Assembly (NCBI GenBank): GCA_019828545.1
Contig: JACVRA010000189.1
Coordinates: 224,010 to 288,009 of the forward strand
DNA from: Paracamarosporium sp. OC-R06-R3
Lineage: Eukaryota > Ascomycota > Dothideomycetes > Pleosporales > Didymosphaeriaceae
Direction of reading: 5' to 3'
DNA: 64,000 nucleotides
Part shown: piece by piece, positions 20,592 to 31,602 of the stretch
How the letters are laid out: every line of letters starts with the position of its first letter
Position numbering within the stretch: the stretch's first letter is position 1
Notes under the pieces: model-generated
What the model saw: only the letters and a program-made list of their open reading frames with translations
Database searches by the model: none
What the model was told of the DNA's origin: nothing
Made by a program: the position numbers and the translations under genes

Positions 20592-22458
20592 CTACGAGTA
20601 GAGCTTCTTGTCGAAGCTGTGTAGACCGTGCACATTACCCTCGGCCTGTGCACTCGCAGTCCGGAGCTCGAACCTTACCGTGCCATCTACAACACCCTGC
20701 TGGAGCTCCTTCAAGCTCTTCACACCAATGTCTTGCAGAGAGTGCTGCACACCAGCCATGAGGTAAGGCACAAACTTCGTGACCGAACCACGGTCACGGA
20801 CGGAGCCTGAGACACCCTGCGCAACAAGCACACGGTCGCCTTCGGAGAAGTAGCGGGCGGTTCCGGCATTGCTCGCCTTCGCGTCCTTGCTGCCGGCTCC
20901 GGCCTTCTTGTCCTCCATCGCGTCGATGCTGCCCATTCCACGGTAAGCCTTGACGAGCTGGCCGTCATTGCTAACGTAGTATTGGCCAGGTGATTCAGTT
21001 GTGCCAGCGAGCAGACCACCCATCATCACGGTCGTTGCACCCAGGGCAAGACCCTTGACAATGTGGCCAACGTTTTGAATACCACCATCCGCAATGCAGG
21101 GAACGCCAAAGCGCCTGGCGAACTGGGTGACGTTGTAGACTGAGGTAGCCTGGGGACGTCCCACAGCCATGACCTCCTGGGTAATGCAGGCGCTTCCACT
21201 GCCCATACCGATACGGAGACCGTCAGCTCCGGCAGCAATCAGGGCAGCAGCTTGGTCGCGAGTGACGACGTTTCCGGCGATCACGTCAAGACCGGGGTAC
21301 TTCTCCTTGATGTACTTGATCATTTCGATCTGGTACATGGAGTTACCCTGAGAGCTGTCAAGCACAATGATGTCAAGACCCGCATCAACGAGCTTTTGGA
21401 GACGGATTTTGTCCTCCGGTCGGGTGCCGATGGCTGCAGCGGCAATGAGCTGCTTCGAGTGGGGCAGCTTGGAGGCGAGAGGGTAATGGAGGTTCTTCAT
21501 AAGATCGGAGCGGGAAAGCAAGGCAATGAGGTTGTTCTCCTCATCTACGATAGGAAGCTTGCCCTTCTTAGACTTGCTCAGGATCTCGTTCGCCTGGCGC
21601 AAATTAATGCCCAGGTTAGCGGTAATGAGATCGGTGGACATGACGGCAGAGACGGGGTCATCCAGGTTGTCATGGAACTGTACATCTCGGGGAGTGATGA
21701 TACCGACAAGCTTGGATCGGAGTTTACCGTTTTCTGCGATGTTCGTCAGTAAATCATTGCGCAATACAAGATAGACGAAAGCGCTTGTAGTATGCGGTCA
21801 GGTAAAACAAGTTTCCACAGTTGGCGGAACCGTTGCGGATGAACGAAAGTTAAAAGTAAAAATGGAATCATCATATGCAGGGGTGAAGAAAAGGCAAAAG
21901 CGACTTACCAGTAACCGGGAAACCGCCAAAACCCCAAGACTCCTTCAGCGCCTTCGCCTCGCGCACCGTGGTGGTGGGCGAAATGACGACAGGGTCTAGG
22001 ATGAAACCGTTCTCGAATCGCTTGACCTTGCGCACCATCTCGGCCTGGTCATCTTGGGAGCAGTTGTGGTGGATTATACCCAAGCCACCCAGGAGAGCAA
22101 TGTGAATGGCCATGTTATGTTCCGTCACAGTGTCCATGGGCGAAGAGACGAAGGGCGTCTTGAGGGAGATGCGCTTGGTAACGGGGGTATCGAGGGTGAC
22201 ATCGGAGGCGGGGAAGCCTTGAGGACGGCATCAGCTTGAAGCGTGGTGCAAGACGGTGAGACTGGACATACCGATGTAGCCAGGAAGCATGAGGAAGTCG
22301 TTGTAAGTGAGGCCGCCGTTCCGCTTCGAGTCAATGAGGGTCTTGACGTCGATTCCATCGCGCTCGGGGTACTCGTTCTTGAGCACCTCGAGGGCCTTGG
22401 AAAAGTCCAAAGCATCGGCCGCACCGTTGGCCATGGCGTCACCGTTGGTGATGGTCAT
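20592..22458 (-). CDS. Inosine-5'-monophosphate dehydrogenase
   Basis: Three exons (22272-22458, 21909-22217, 20592-21733) give 545 residues, normal for fungal IMPDH. The enzyme oxidises IMP to XMP with NAD+, the committed step of GTP synthesis, in the cytosol. Visible landmarks: [21 protein letters not shown] joined across intron 1 (quoted in parts: [12 protein letters not shown], then FPASDV), SSPMDTVTE, a pair of CBS domains (about 115-235), DSSQGNS, and the catalytic loop [12 protein letters not shown] with the active-site Cys. GMGSIDAM and the mobile flap follow. The C-terminal Ser/Tyr end is usual. The residue after the loop is standard, so nothing suggests a drug-resistant paralogue. 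Confidence 0.97.
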
Positions 22459-23391
22459 GATTTGGAAGAAAACGACTTCTCAAGAACGAAGAAGTGCAGA
22501 TATAGAAAGACTGAAGGAGATAGACCGTAGCTCGTGGGGGATCTATGGCCGGGCAAAAGCGAGGGCTTTTCCCAAGAGAAGAAAGAAAAGAGAAGAAGCG
22601 GGCTGCGGGCGCACTTTTTTTCTGTGGGAGGCGCGGGAGAGGGCGCTAAGATAAGAGGGGTCGTCACGTGCTCTTATCTTAGCGCGTGGCTGTTGGGCGA
22701 GATGGCGACGAGACGAAAGACGCGCATGCTCCGGGTGCGGCCATGGATGGTGCATTTATCTTCTTCATGTCTTCCGGGAGTGTGTTTTGCAGCCTCGACG
22801 CAAGCAGACAGAGACGAGGGGGCAGTAGCGGCATAGTTGCGGTGAGGGAGCCGGGTGCGCCTGGCAAGCCTGGCAAGCCACGGGACGGAATCGACAAGTG
22901 TGCAGCACGAAGGTAGTCTGCAGTAATGGACGAAAGAGGCGGAACCTTGCTCCGGCGAGGAATTGGGTGCTCAGTGGCCTGTTTCGCGCCGACTGACGTG
23001 TGTCCAAGGGCGAGTGGGGAGGCTTGGGGCCGGTAGAACTGACCAGGCGTTGTCAAGGGCAACAGCATCAGACCCCAACGCAGGTAAACAACTTCATTGC
23101 CGGTGCCGCCCATTTTCAGCCTCCACGCCGAAGCGCTTCCAGCTCTGCGCTGCTGCCCTCGCATTCCTCGTTACTTTCTTTGGCCGTGCAGTGCGTGCGC
23201 CTGCACCTTTTAGACGCCGTATTCGCGAGCGTGCTGTGCTTGTTGTGCGATCCGGCTTGTAATATCAACGGCCGCGAGAACGGCCTCGACAACCTCACTC
23301 GATTGCGACCGACACACACCCCTCCGAGCCCTGTGCGACGCATGCCTCGCCGCCATATTCTTGACATCTGCTCCCGATATATGCGCTCGCC
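22459..23391. other. Divergent promoter region of IMPDH and IQGAP
   Basis: This 933-bp gap between two genes transcribed away from each other contains only overlapping, family-less open frames. Two copies of the word TCTTATCTTAGCGC-like sequence occur around 22645-22684 (GCGCTAAGATAAGA and, inverted, CTCTTATCTTAGCGC), forming an inverted repeat of about 14 bases close to the IMPDH side. Confidence 0.5.
22645..22684. repeat. Near-perfect inverted repeat with GATA cores
   Basis: GCGCTAAGATAAGA at 22645-22658 is mirrored by TCTTATCTTAGCGC at 22671-22684, which is its exact reverse complement, separated by 12 bases containing CACGTG-like text. Each arm carries a GATAA core, the site read by fungal GATA factors. 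It sits about 190-230 bp upstream of the IMPDH start codon. Confidence 0.7.
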
Positions 23392-26300
23392 ATGAGCTAT
23401 TCGTACTCCCCGCGCACTCGCCTCGGCCACCAGGCCGCCTCGCCCTCGCCCCTCCGCCAGACGTCCACGGCCTCCAACGGCTCCTCAGCGTCGGGCGACT
23501 CCAACCGGTACCCTCCCAGCCGGTCGAGCACGCTTTCTAGCAATGGCTCGACGACCTTTCAGCCGGTGACGCTGGGCCACCGCCGTGGCAAAAGCGAAGG
23601 CACGGGACTCGTCCGATCACAGACAGATTACTTCAACATAGAAGAGAAGGAAACTAACGCAAGCGATACCTACGCGAGCATGCGCAAAGCTCTGCGACCG
23701 CTGCAACAAGTCCCGCAAAGCCCTCCAAGCCCAAAAAGCTCGCCTATACCCGAAAAGCCAGCTCGTGTAACAAACAGTCCCACGCGCACCCATACACGGG
23801 CACAGAGCGTTGATCCTGCGCGTTTCAACTCTTACGATGGCTCTGTTTCTCCTCCCGCCAAACCTCGGTTCAACTCCTACGACGGCTCCGTCTCTCCTCC
23901 TGCCAAACCTCGACCATTGTCCATGGCCATCTCGCGCTCCGATTCAATACGAGCACCCACGCGCGACCATTCGGCCCGTCCCCTCAGCTCCGCTCACCTC
24001 GAGCGGCCCGACTTACAACGATTCCAAAAGTCATCTACCGGTCACCTTCGGACCTTGTCCAAGTTCGCCGAGACTGCTTCCGAAGATGACTTCACCATCA
24101 AGTCGCCGGAGCAGGAAGTGGTGGGTCTACATGGGCGAAGAAGGCTGCAGCGAACAGACTCGGCGCGTGGAAAGAAGGCGACATCGAGTTGGGCGAGTCG
24201 GAACTGGATGGACCAACAGCGGCAGTTCTTGCAGGCATACGAATATCTCTGTCATATTGGAGAGGCCAAGGAGTGGATAGAAGACATTATCCACAAGGAC
24301 ATTCCGCCAATTGTGGAGCTAGAAGAAGCCCTACGAGACGGAGTGACTCTGGCCGAGGTAGTCCAGTCTATACAAGGACGAGCTCTTCGTATATTCCGCG
24401 ACCCAAAACTCCAATGGAGACATTCGAACAATTACGCCCATTTCTTCCAATTTCTGGCAGAGGTGGAGCTACCGGACCTGTTTCGATTCGAACTTGTCGA
24501 CCTATATGAGAAGAAGAATATCCCCAAGGTTATCCACTGCATCCACGCACTATCGTGGCTCTTATTTCGAAAAGGCATGGTAGATTTCCGCATTGGAAAC
24601 CTGGTGGGCAAGCTTCAGTTCGAGGATCACGAGCTGGAGGCCATGCAGAAAGGTCTCGACAATTCTGGGGTTAGCATGCCCAATTTTTCTGGCATGTCAG
24701 CAAAGTTTGCAGTCGAGCCAGAGCCGGAACCGGAACCCGTCGAGTCGGAAGAAGATCGCATCGACCGCGAGCTCTCAGAAAACGAGGCCATCATATTAGA
24801 TCTACAGGCTCAGATCCGAGGCGCGCTTCTGCGTATTCGGCTCGGAAATATGATGCAGCACTTCTGGGATAACGAAGAACTGATTGTTGACCTTCAGTCG
24901 CGCATTCGAGGAGACTGGGCACGTCAAATTGCTTACTATCGAATGGACATGCGTCGCTTCGCAATCAATCTACAAAGTGCTGCTCGTGGTTTCCTCATCC
25001 GATCACGGTTACGAGGCGAAGAGGAATACTGGCGTGATAAGCAACCGCAAGTACTCAAAGTGCAAAATCTGTTCCGCGGACGGAAAGCCAGGACAGAGGT
25101 CCAATACATGAAGTCAAAGATACAACGACACGAGAACGGCATTCGGGAGTTCCAGGCTGCCATTCGAGGCGCGCTGCAGCGATTGCGAGTTTCCGACCGT
25201 TATGAGCAGACACGTGACACAGAGCCAGCCGTTTTACAAATTCAATCAATGATTCGTGGTGCTCTGCTTCGGCAACAGGTTGACCGGGACTACGCAGAAC
25301 TTAAGGAGAACGAGAGCCAAATCACCCAGGTACAAGCTGTTTCCCGGGCCATGTTCATCCGACAATCTATGCGCGCAGATCAGGAGAACCTTCGACAGCA
25401 AGAGACAATAATCACGCTACTCCAAGCCGCTGCTAGGGGTGCGCTTGCAAGAAAGCAGAATGCGCAGGTGCAAGAGAATTTGGTAAGCACTGATGTCAAT
25501 TGGTCCGATTTACAATCAAAGGCTCGCGGCAACTCCTTGAGAAGCTCCCTCGTCCAATTGCGGGAAGCACTCCAAGCCGAGTCACCTCAGATCGTTGATT
25601 TACAGGCTGTTGCAAGGGGAGGCCAGCTCCGCTCGGAGGTGGCGAACACCCTCGCACAGCTCAACGACCAAGAGCCAACCATTACTTCTCTTCAGTCTTA
25701 CATGCGTGGTTTCATGTCACGACAGAGACATTTCTCTGATCTGAAAGCTTTACAGGCTCAAACTCCAACTATACTCGATCTCCAATCGGCATGTCGGGGT
25801 TTCATCCAGCGACAGCGCACTTACGAGACTTTGTGCGAACTCAACAATGAAGAGGCTGAAATCATACAGCTGCAAGCACTCGCTCGCGCGATGAACCTAC
25901 GCATGCACATTGGCAAGATTCTTGCTGAGGTTGAAGAGCATGAAGATGCCGTCGTTGAACTTCAAGCCCTTGTACGCGGAATGATGATACGGCAGAAATT
26001 CGTGGAGAAGAAAAAGTTTTACAAGGAGAACATGGAAAAGGTTATCAAGATTCAAAGCTTCGTACGCGGACGCCAGCAGGGTGAAGCATACAAGAGCCTG
26101 ACTAGCGGCAAAAACCCACCTGTCTCAACAGTGAAGAACTTCGTGCATCTCTTGAATGACAGCGACATCGATTTTGATGAAGAGATTGGTATGTAAAGCC
26201 ATACGGATTATTAGAAGGTGCTAACATTGTTCTAGAATTCGAACGACTCCGCAAAACCGTGGTACAACACGTGCGGCAAAACGAGCTTGCCGAGCAGTAC

Positions 26301-28722
26301 ATCGACCAGCTTGACATCAAGATTGCCCTGTTGGTGAAGAACAAGATCACTCTAGATGAAGTCGTGAAGCACCAAAAGCACTTTGGCGGACACGTCGGAA
26401 CGCTCCTCAGCAGCAAAGACATCTCCTCAAAGGACCCATTCGATCTGAAGGCCCTCAACAAAAACTCCCGCAGAAAGCTCGAGCATTATCAAGAGCTGTT
26501 CTTCGTCCTACAAACACAACCGCAATACATGGCACGGTTATTCAAGCGTCTCCGCGAACAAGGCCTTGCGGACAAGGACACCAAGCGCATCGAACAGCTT
26601 ACCATGAGTCTGTTCGGACTCGCACAAAAGCGAAGAGAAGAGTATTATCTGCTCAAACTGATGGCTCGCTCGTTGAAAGAAGAGGTTGACGGCTGTGCTA
26701 CCATACAAGAGTTCGTCCGCAGCAACTTCTTCTGGGCTAAACTCTTTAACAACTACGTTCGCTCTCCTCGGGATCGCAAGTTCTTGAAAGACTTGTTTGG
26801 TCCGTTGATCAAAGAGAACATCATCGACAACGAACACCTCGACCTTGAGAGCGACCCTATGCAAATCTATCGGTCGTCCATCAACAATGAAGAGCTCTCT
26901 ACAGGCCAACGAAGCCGCCGCGACCCGAATGTGTCGCGAGACCAAGCAATCAAGGACCCGGAGACCAGGGAGACCTTCATCCACCATCTCCAAGACCTTC
27001 GGGATATAGCCGATCAATTCTTTTCCATTACCGAAGAGGTCTTGCACAGAATGCCTTTCGGTGTTCGGTACCTCGCCCAGCAGATGTTCGAAGAGCTTCG
27101 CGTGAAGTTCCCTTACGAGCCACAAGAGCAGTTGCTTCAGATTGCAGGCCATTGGGTATGGAAATCATACATGCAGCCAGCATTGCTACAGCCACAACAC
27201 TGGGGCGTTGTCGACCGAGGCTTATCGCCTCTGATGAACAGGAACCTCGGCGAGGTAGCCAAGGTTTTGGGTCAGGTGGCAGCTGGAAGACTCTTTGGAG
27301 GCGAGAATGTCTACCTGCAGCCGCTCAACAGCTACATCACAGAAGCTATTGATCGGTTGCAGGATGTGTGGTCGAATTGTAAGTGTCCTTTGTTTGCTAA
27401 CATGTGATATCAATTAACAAGTCACCAGTGATCAACGTCCGCGATGCCGAAGCCCAGTTTGAAATCGATGAGTTCAACGACCTGTTCGCTCGCGTGAAGC
27501 CAACACTCTACATCAAACTCGCTGACATCTTCGCCATCCACAACCTGGTTGTCGACGATCTGTCCACCCTCTGTCCTAGCCAAGATGATCCTCTTCGCGA
27601 AGTCATTCGCGAATTAGGGAGCGCTAAGAACAACGAGAATGAGCTCTTGCACGTCAGCTCGACCGAGATCACCTTGACCCTGAATCCGAAGTTCCACGAA
27701 CAAGAGGGTAAGCCTGCTTCACCATTGTTACTCACCATCAGCTAACTTTCGTAGACCCCGAAGCCGACATTAAGGCGCTCTTTATGGAGACCAAGCGGTA
27801 CATTCTGTACATTATCCGCATCCAGACAGGCGCCAACCTCACCGAGATCATGTGCAAACCCGTCACTCCAGACGACGAGCACCGTTGGGACTCACTCGTC
27901 CGCGACGAAATCGCCGCCCAAATGAAGGACCGCAACCGCAAGCTCCGTTCTTCCGCGGCCTCTACCTACACTACGGACATGAGTTCCAACACTGTACTCG
28001 ACCTGGACTACCACTCCCTCAAACGCTGCGCTTTAGAAAACATTCTACAATTACAACGTGCTGGTCGCATCTCGCCCCACAACCACTACCAGGACCTACT
28101 CAATGCTATCGCAGTTGACATTCGTACCAAGCACCGTCGACGCATCCAGCGCACTAAGGAACTCGAAGGCGTGAAGGCTACACTTTCGGCGCTGGACGAC
28201 AAAGCGCACTTCCTCGACTCCCAACTCAAGTCCTACAACGACTACGTCGAACAAGCCATGGTGACGTTGCAGAACAAGCGCGGCAAGAAGAAATTTCTCC
28301 TCCCCTTCACCCGGCAGTACAACCACATGCGCGAGCTTCAACGCTCTGGCCGTGAATACCGTTTCGGTTCCTTCAAGTACTCTGCTCGCAACCTCGCCGA
28401 TAAGGGTATCCTCGTAAGCTGGAACGGGTTCCCAGAGCGGTCTTGGGACCGTCTAGACATGACCATCAGCTCTAACAGCATCGGTATATTCGAGATACAA
28501 GGAAGTCAGGGCAGCATGATGATCCCGGGCGCTTTCGCCGAGGTGCCGCTGGACGGGCTGCTGCAGGCGCAGTTCGACAACCACCAATTCATGAACCTGT
28601 TTTGCGGCGAGAACTCGAGCGGCAAGAAGGCGAGAGAAGCGACGGGCGGTGAGGGCGTCGCGAGGGTTAATGTTAATCTGTTTTTGCATTTGATTTTCAA
28701 GAAGTTTTACCGCGACGAGTAG
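23392..28722 (+). CDS. IQGAP, Ras-GAP-like cytokinesis scaffold (Iqg1/Rng2)
   Basis: Four exons (23392-26188, 26236-27378, 27429-27707, 27755-28722) give 1728 residues, in the usual range. Order: a disordered Ser/Pro-rich N-terminus, a calponin-homology domain (about 275-385, actin binding), a long array of IQ-like repeats (about 450-920, each with a pattern like LQA-x2-RG-x5-R, binding calmodulin or light chains), a RasGAP-related domain (about 1050-1300, with FLKDLFGPLI) and the RasGAP C-terminal domain (about 1460-1700). Family members scaffold the contractile ring or septum and do not stimulate Ras hydrolysis. At intron 2 the acceptor that keeps frame is CACCAG at 27428, not the nearer AACAAG. 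Residues 144-173 are a perfect 15-residue tandem duplication. Confidence 0.95.
23821..23910 (+). repeat. 45-bp tandem duplication inside the IQGAP gene
   Basis: Two adjacent 45-base units, 23821-23865 and 23866-23910, both encode RFNSYDGSVSPPAKP. They differ at six positions, all third-codon and all synonymous, so the protein repeat is identical although the DNA has drifted. Confidence 0.95.
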
Positions 28723-29569
28723 ATGCGTCGGTGTGTAGGGCTTGGGGAAATCGATGGGGAACTTGCATCGGAATGGGCTGGGTTGGGTTGGGCTGGACTG
28801 GGTCGGACACGGCGATGCGAGATGAATGGATGGATGGGTGGATGAACGCACGGGATGGGACGTCTCGGCATGTATACCTCTGTTGCTTGCTTGCTTGCTT
28901 GCTTGTTTGTCTGTTCTTCTGCATAGCTTGGGGGTTCGCGGGAGTTGAGCGTGGCTTTGCTTGCGCTACGGATCTTATGGCATTCTTCATGACCCCCCCC
29001 CCCCCTTTTTTTGTTACCACGCTTTATTTATCAACCCTTTTCTCTTCTCCTCTCTTGTTTTCTTTTCTTTTCTTTTCTTGGCTTTCGCGAGACTAGATGG
29101 CTGCTATGCATTGCGCGGTCGGTCGGTAGCTCGGTTGGTCGGTCGGTCGGATGGCGTCTGTGTTGTTTATCTATTATTCGATGAGAGAATGAATGAAGAA
29201 ATGAATTTAATGGTAGTACTGGTTGGGGTGTCTTTGTGTGCTTGTGTGAATTCGTTTTCATTTTGTGCTTGGGATTTGTGAGGATGTGGTTCTGGTGTAG
29301 TGGGAATTGGTTAAGGGATATAAGTCGCGAGGTCGTTGTATGTGCGTATATATCGGCTTGATTGCCTCACGATGCGCACTGCCTGCCATAAAGGAAGAAA
29401 AAGCGAAACAAGTCACCGGCGTAGTCCTACATACTGGTTTTCAATGTCTACAGAAACATTATCATTCGTTCACTCATTTATATATACCTTTTCCCTACAT
29501 ATAATCAATCCCGTTCCATTTTAAGGACCCCTCGTGATCTCCGTCCATCCATACTTCACATCATCCACT
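28723..29569. repeat. IQGAP 3' flank rich in simple repeats
   Basis: No gene. The stretch holds several simple-sequence tracts: four G-triplets spaced by two bases at 28775-28792 (a G-quadruplex pattern), a TTGC tetranucleotide run near 28883-28904, thirteen C followed by seven T at 28993-29012, TTTTC repeats near 29058-29078, and GGTC repeats at about 29117-29150. Confidence 0.8.
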
Positions 29570-30802
29570 CTAATGCCCCAACCCAAAACAATTAGCATAA
29601 TACGTCACCGTAGCAGGCCAATCCGAGAACATGCCCTTGATCTTAACCTGCTGAGCAAGCACATCAAGCACAGTGTACATATCCCCATCGTTGTTAACAA
29701 CATCCTTGACATACTGGTAGTAATAGTCTCCGCCCTGGTTCAACCACCCGCTGCGCTCAAACGACCACGTGATTATATCCATGCCAGCCTTCTTAACCGC
29801 AACGGCGTACTCGCTGGGAACAATCTTCTTTGTGCGAGGGTCGACTTTTGTCAAGGCGAAGAAAGCGGGCGCCATGATCTTGACGCCTCTGCGCGCGAGC
29901 TCGGGGATGGACGCTGTCGCGTTGGCGTACCCTTCAGGCGTGTCGACGCGCTCGTCGAGGTATACTGCCTGCTTGCCGAACTTGGGCTCGTGCTTGATCC
30001 AGTAGAAGATGTCGTCTGGGAGGAACGACTGCGCGTACACGCGGCTGGCGTCGATCCTGTGCCGCTTGAACGCGTCGATCAGGTCCTGCGCGTACTGCTC
30101 CTGCGTGTACCCGTTGAACGGCATGGGGACCTCGGGCGTCTTGAGCTCCGGCGTGAACTTCAACCCGTACGAGTCTACGATCTTGATGTACTCTTCGAGC
30201 GTCATGAGCGTGCCGCACGTGGCGTACAGGTCTGTCCGGAAGTACGGCGTGCCGTCCATGTACTCCGTTATCGTCGTGGCCTTCGCGTTGAAGCCGTCCA
30301 TTTTGGCGCAGAGCGACTTGAACTCGGCCTGCGTGATGTCGGAGGTGCAGCACTTGGCCTGGGCAGGTTGGCCGTCGGCCGCCGGCTTGAAGGGGGTCGT
30401 GCACTTTGCGCCGAGGGTGGTGTTGAGGATGTTGGTCGTCGTGTGCAGGTCGCACTGTGCGTGGCGGCACACGAGTTTCTTGTCCTTTGTGAAGGCAACG
30501 TCACACTCGAGGATGCCGGCGCCTTGCCTCCTGGCTGCTACCAGGCCCTCGGTGGTATGCTCCGGGAACTGGAGTGCGGCGCCACGGTGAGAGACCACGA
30601 AGTCGGAGGTCTTGAAGGGGCCTTCGGAGCAGGACTGGAGCTTTCTCTTCAGGGAACCATCGTCCATGTTGTTGATGAGGTAGTACGGACGGTCGCCGAC
30701 TTGGACGTTAAGCTTGGAACTGCCATGGCCCGTGGTGTAGCCATTGGAGGGAGCAGCGGCGACAGAAGTTGCCAGCAGCGCGAGGGCAATGACGGAGCGC
30801 AT
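29570..30802 (-). CDS. Secreted glycerophosphodiester phosphodiesterase-like protein
   Basis: A single exon of 411 residues. The signal peptide is clear (MRSVIALALLATSVAAAP), so the protein is secreted or wall-bound. The GDPD barrel starts with VVSHRGA, which includes the catalytic His-Arg, followed by PEHT (Glu), the ECDV metal-binding pair and VCRHAQCDLHTTTN. Later strands include LKFTPELKTPE and the terminal ITWSFERSGW. GDPD enzymes cleave glycerophosphodiesters to glycerol-3-phosphate and an alcohol; the secreted fungal members may serve phosphate or choline scavenging. I chose the ATG at 30802 because it puts the signal peptide first; the in-frame upstream extension to 30880 would bury it. 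Several Cys pairs fit an extracellular protein. Confidence 0.88.
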   Translation of the reverse strand: MRSVIALALLATSVAAAPSNGYTTGHGSSKLNVQVGDRPYYLINNMDDGSLKRKLQSCSEGPFKTSDFVVSHRGAALQFPEHTTEGLVAARRQGAGILECDVAFTKDKKLVCRHAQCDLHTTTNILNTTLGAKCTTPFKPAADGQPAQAKCCTSDITQAEFKSLCAKMDGFNAKATTITEYMDGTPYFRTDLYATCGTLMTLEEYIKIVDSYGLKFTPELKTPEVPMPFNGYTQEQYAQDLIDAFKRHRIDASRVYAQSFLPDDIFYWIKHEPKFGKQAVYLDERVDTPEGYANATASIPELARRGVKIMAPAFFALTKVDPRTKKIVPSEYAVAVKKAGMDIITWSFERSGWLNQGGDYYYQYVKDVVNNDGDMYTVLDVLAQQVKIKGMFSDWPATVTYYANCFGLGH

Positions 30803-31602
30803 CTTGGACGATTGACAAAGCTCGTGTGCTCGAGTATGACGGGCAAGCAAGCGGATGCGTTCCTGCAGCGCACGCTGCATGTACCGGGGCTATGGCTCTT
30901 CTTATCTCTGGGTTGAGGTCCGAGCTATGCGGTAGCTCTCCCAGCGCTGCGGAGCCTAGTTCCAGGGAAGCTCCCAAGCTCCTGCACGTGGGTGCGTGTC
31001 CCTCTTGTTCGGACCATGGTTGCATGCATGGTTGCGGAATGAAGTGGTGAGGTACGAAGGCCGAACCGCCATGCAGCTAGGCTGCCCAGCATGCCAAGCA
31101 GCACGTGGGCTTACACTGGCCGATGGACGGTCGCGGGATCCTAGAACGACTGCAAGTGGTGTGCATATCGTGCTAACCGATGGGGGTGGCTGGCGGAGTG
31201 GGACTGCGGGAACGGCTGTGGAAAACAAACACCTCAACTTCAATGACCTTCCTATTCGGTAGATTAGCTTACACATGAGCCTACCCAGGGAATTGCTAGA
31301 GTCCATAACGTTTGCAGTGGCACATCGAGAATCCAGGAATTGTATTGTATTGTCAGTCGTTACTCCAACAGAGGATGGCGAAGCCTCCTGCTCAAAAGCC
31401 CGAGTTCGTCAGATATGCATACATCCCCACTTCATTACACTCAATCCAGAGCAACCCTGTGTACAACCGTCCAACTACCCCCTAAATCTCCAAACCATCG
31501 ACGTGCAAGACATGCCGTGTGCCGCACCGCCATGCAGAGCTCATAGACCACAAAGAAACCTAATCGTGCGCCGGCTTGCATTCAAAAAAGCTAGACGCTT
31601 CC
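30803..31602. other. Intergenic
   Basis: No gene seen in this 800-bp gap between two minus-strand genes. Open frames on both strands overlap and look like chance. It holds the promoter of the glycerophosphodiesterase-like gene and the 3' end of the oxysterol-binding protein gene. Confidence 0.5.

Noticed and set aside
27379..27428. Apparent frame conflict at IQGAP intron 2
   Set aside because: Using the acceptor CACCAG at 27428 instead of AACAAG at 27421 restores the frame and the conserved sequence.
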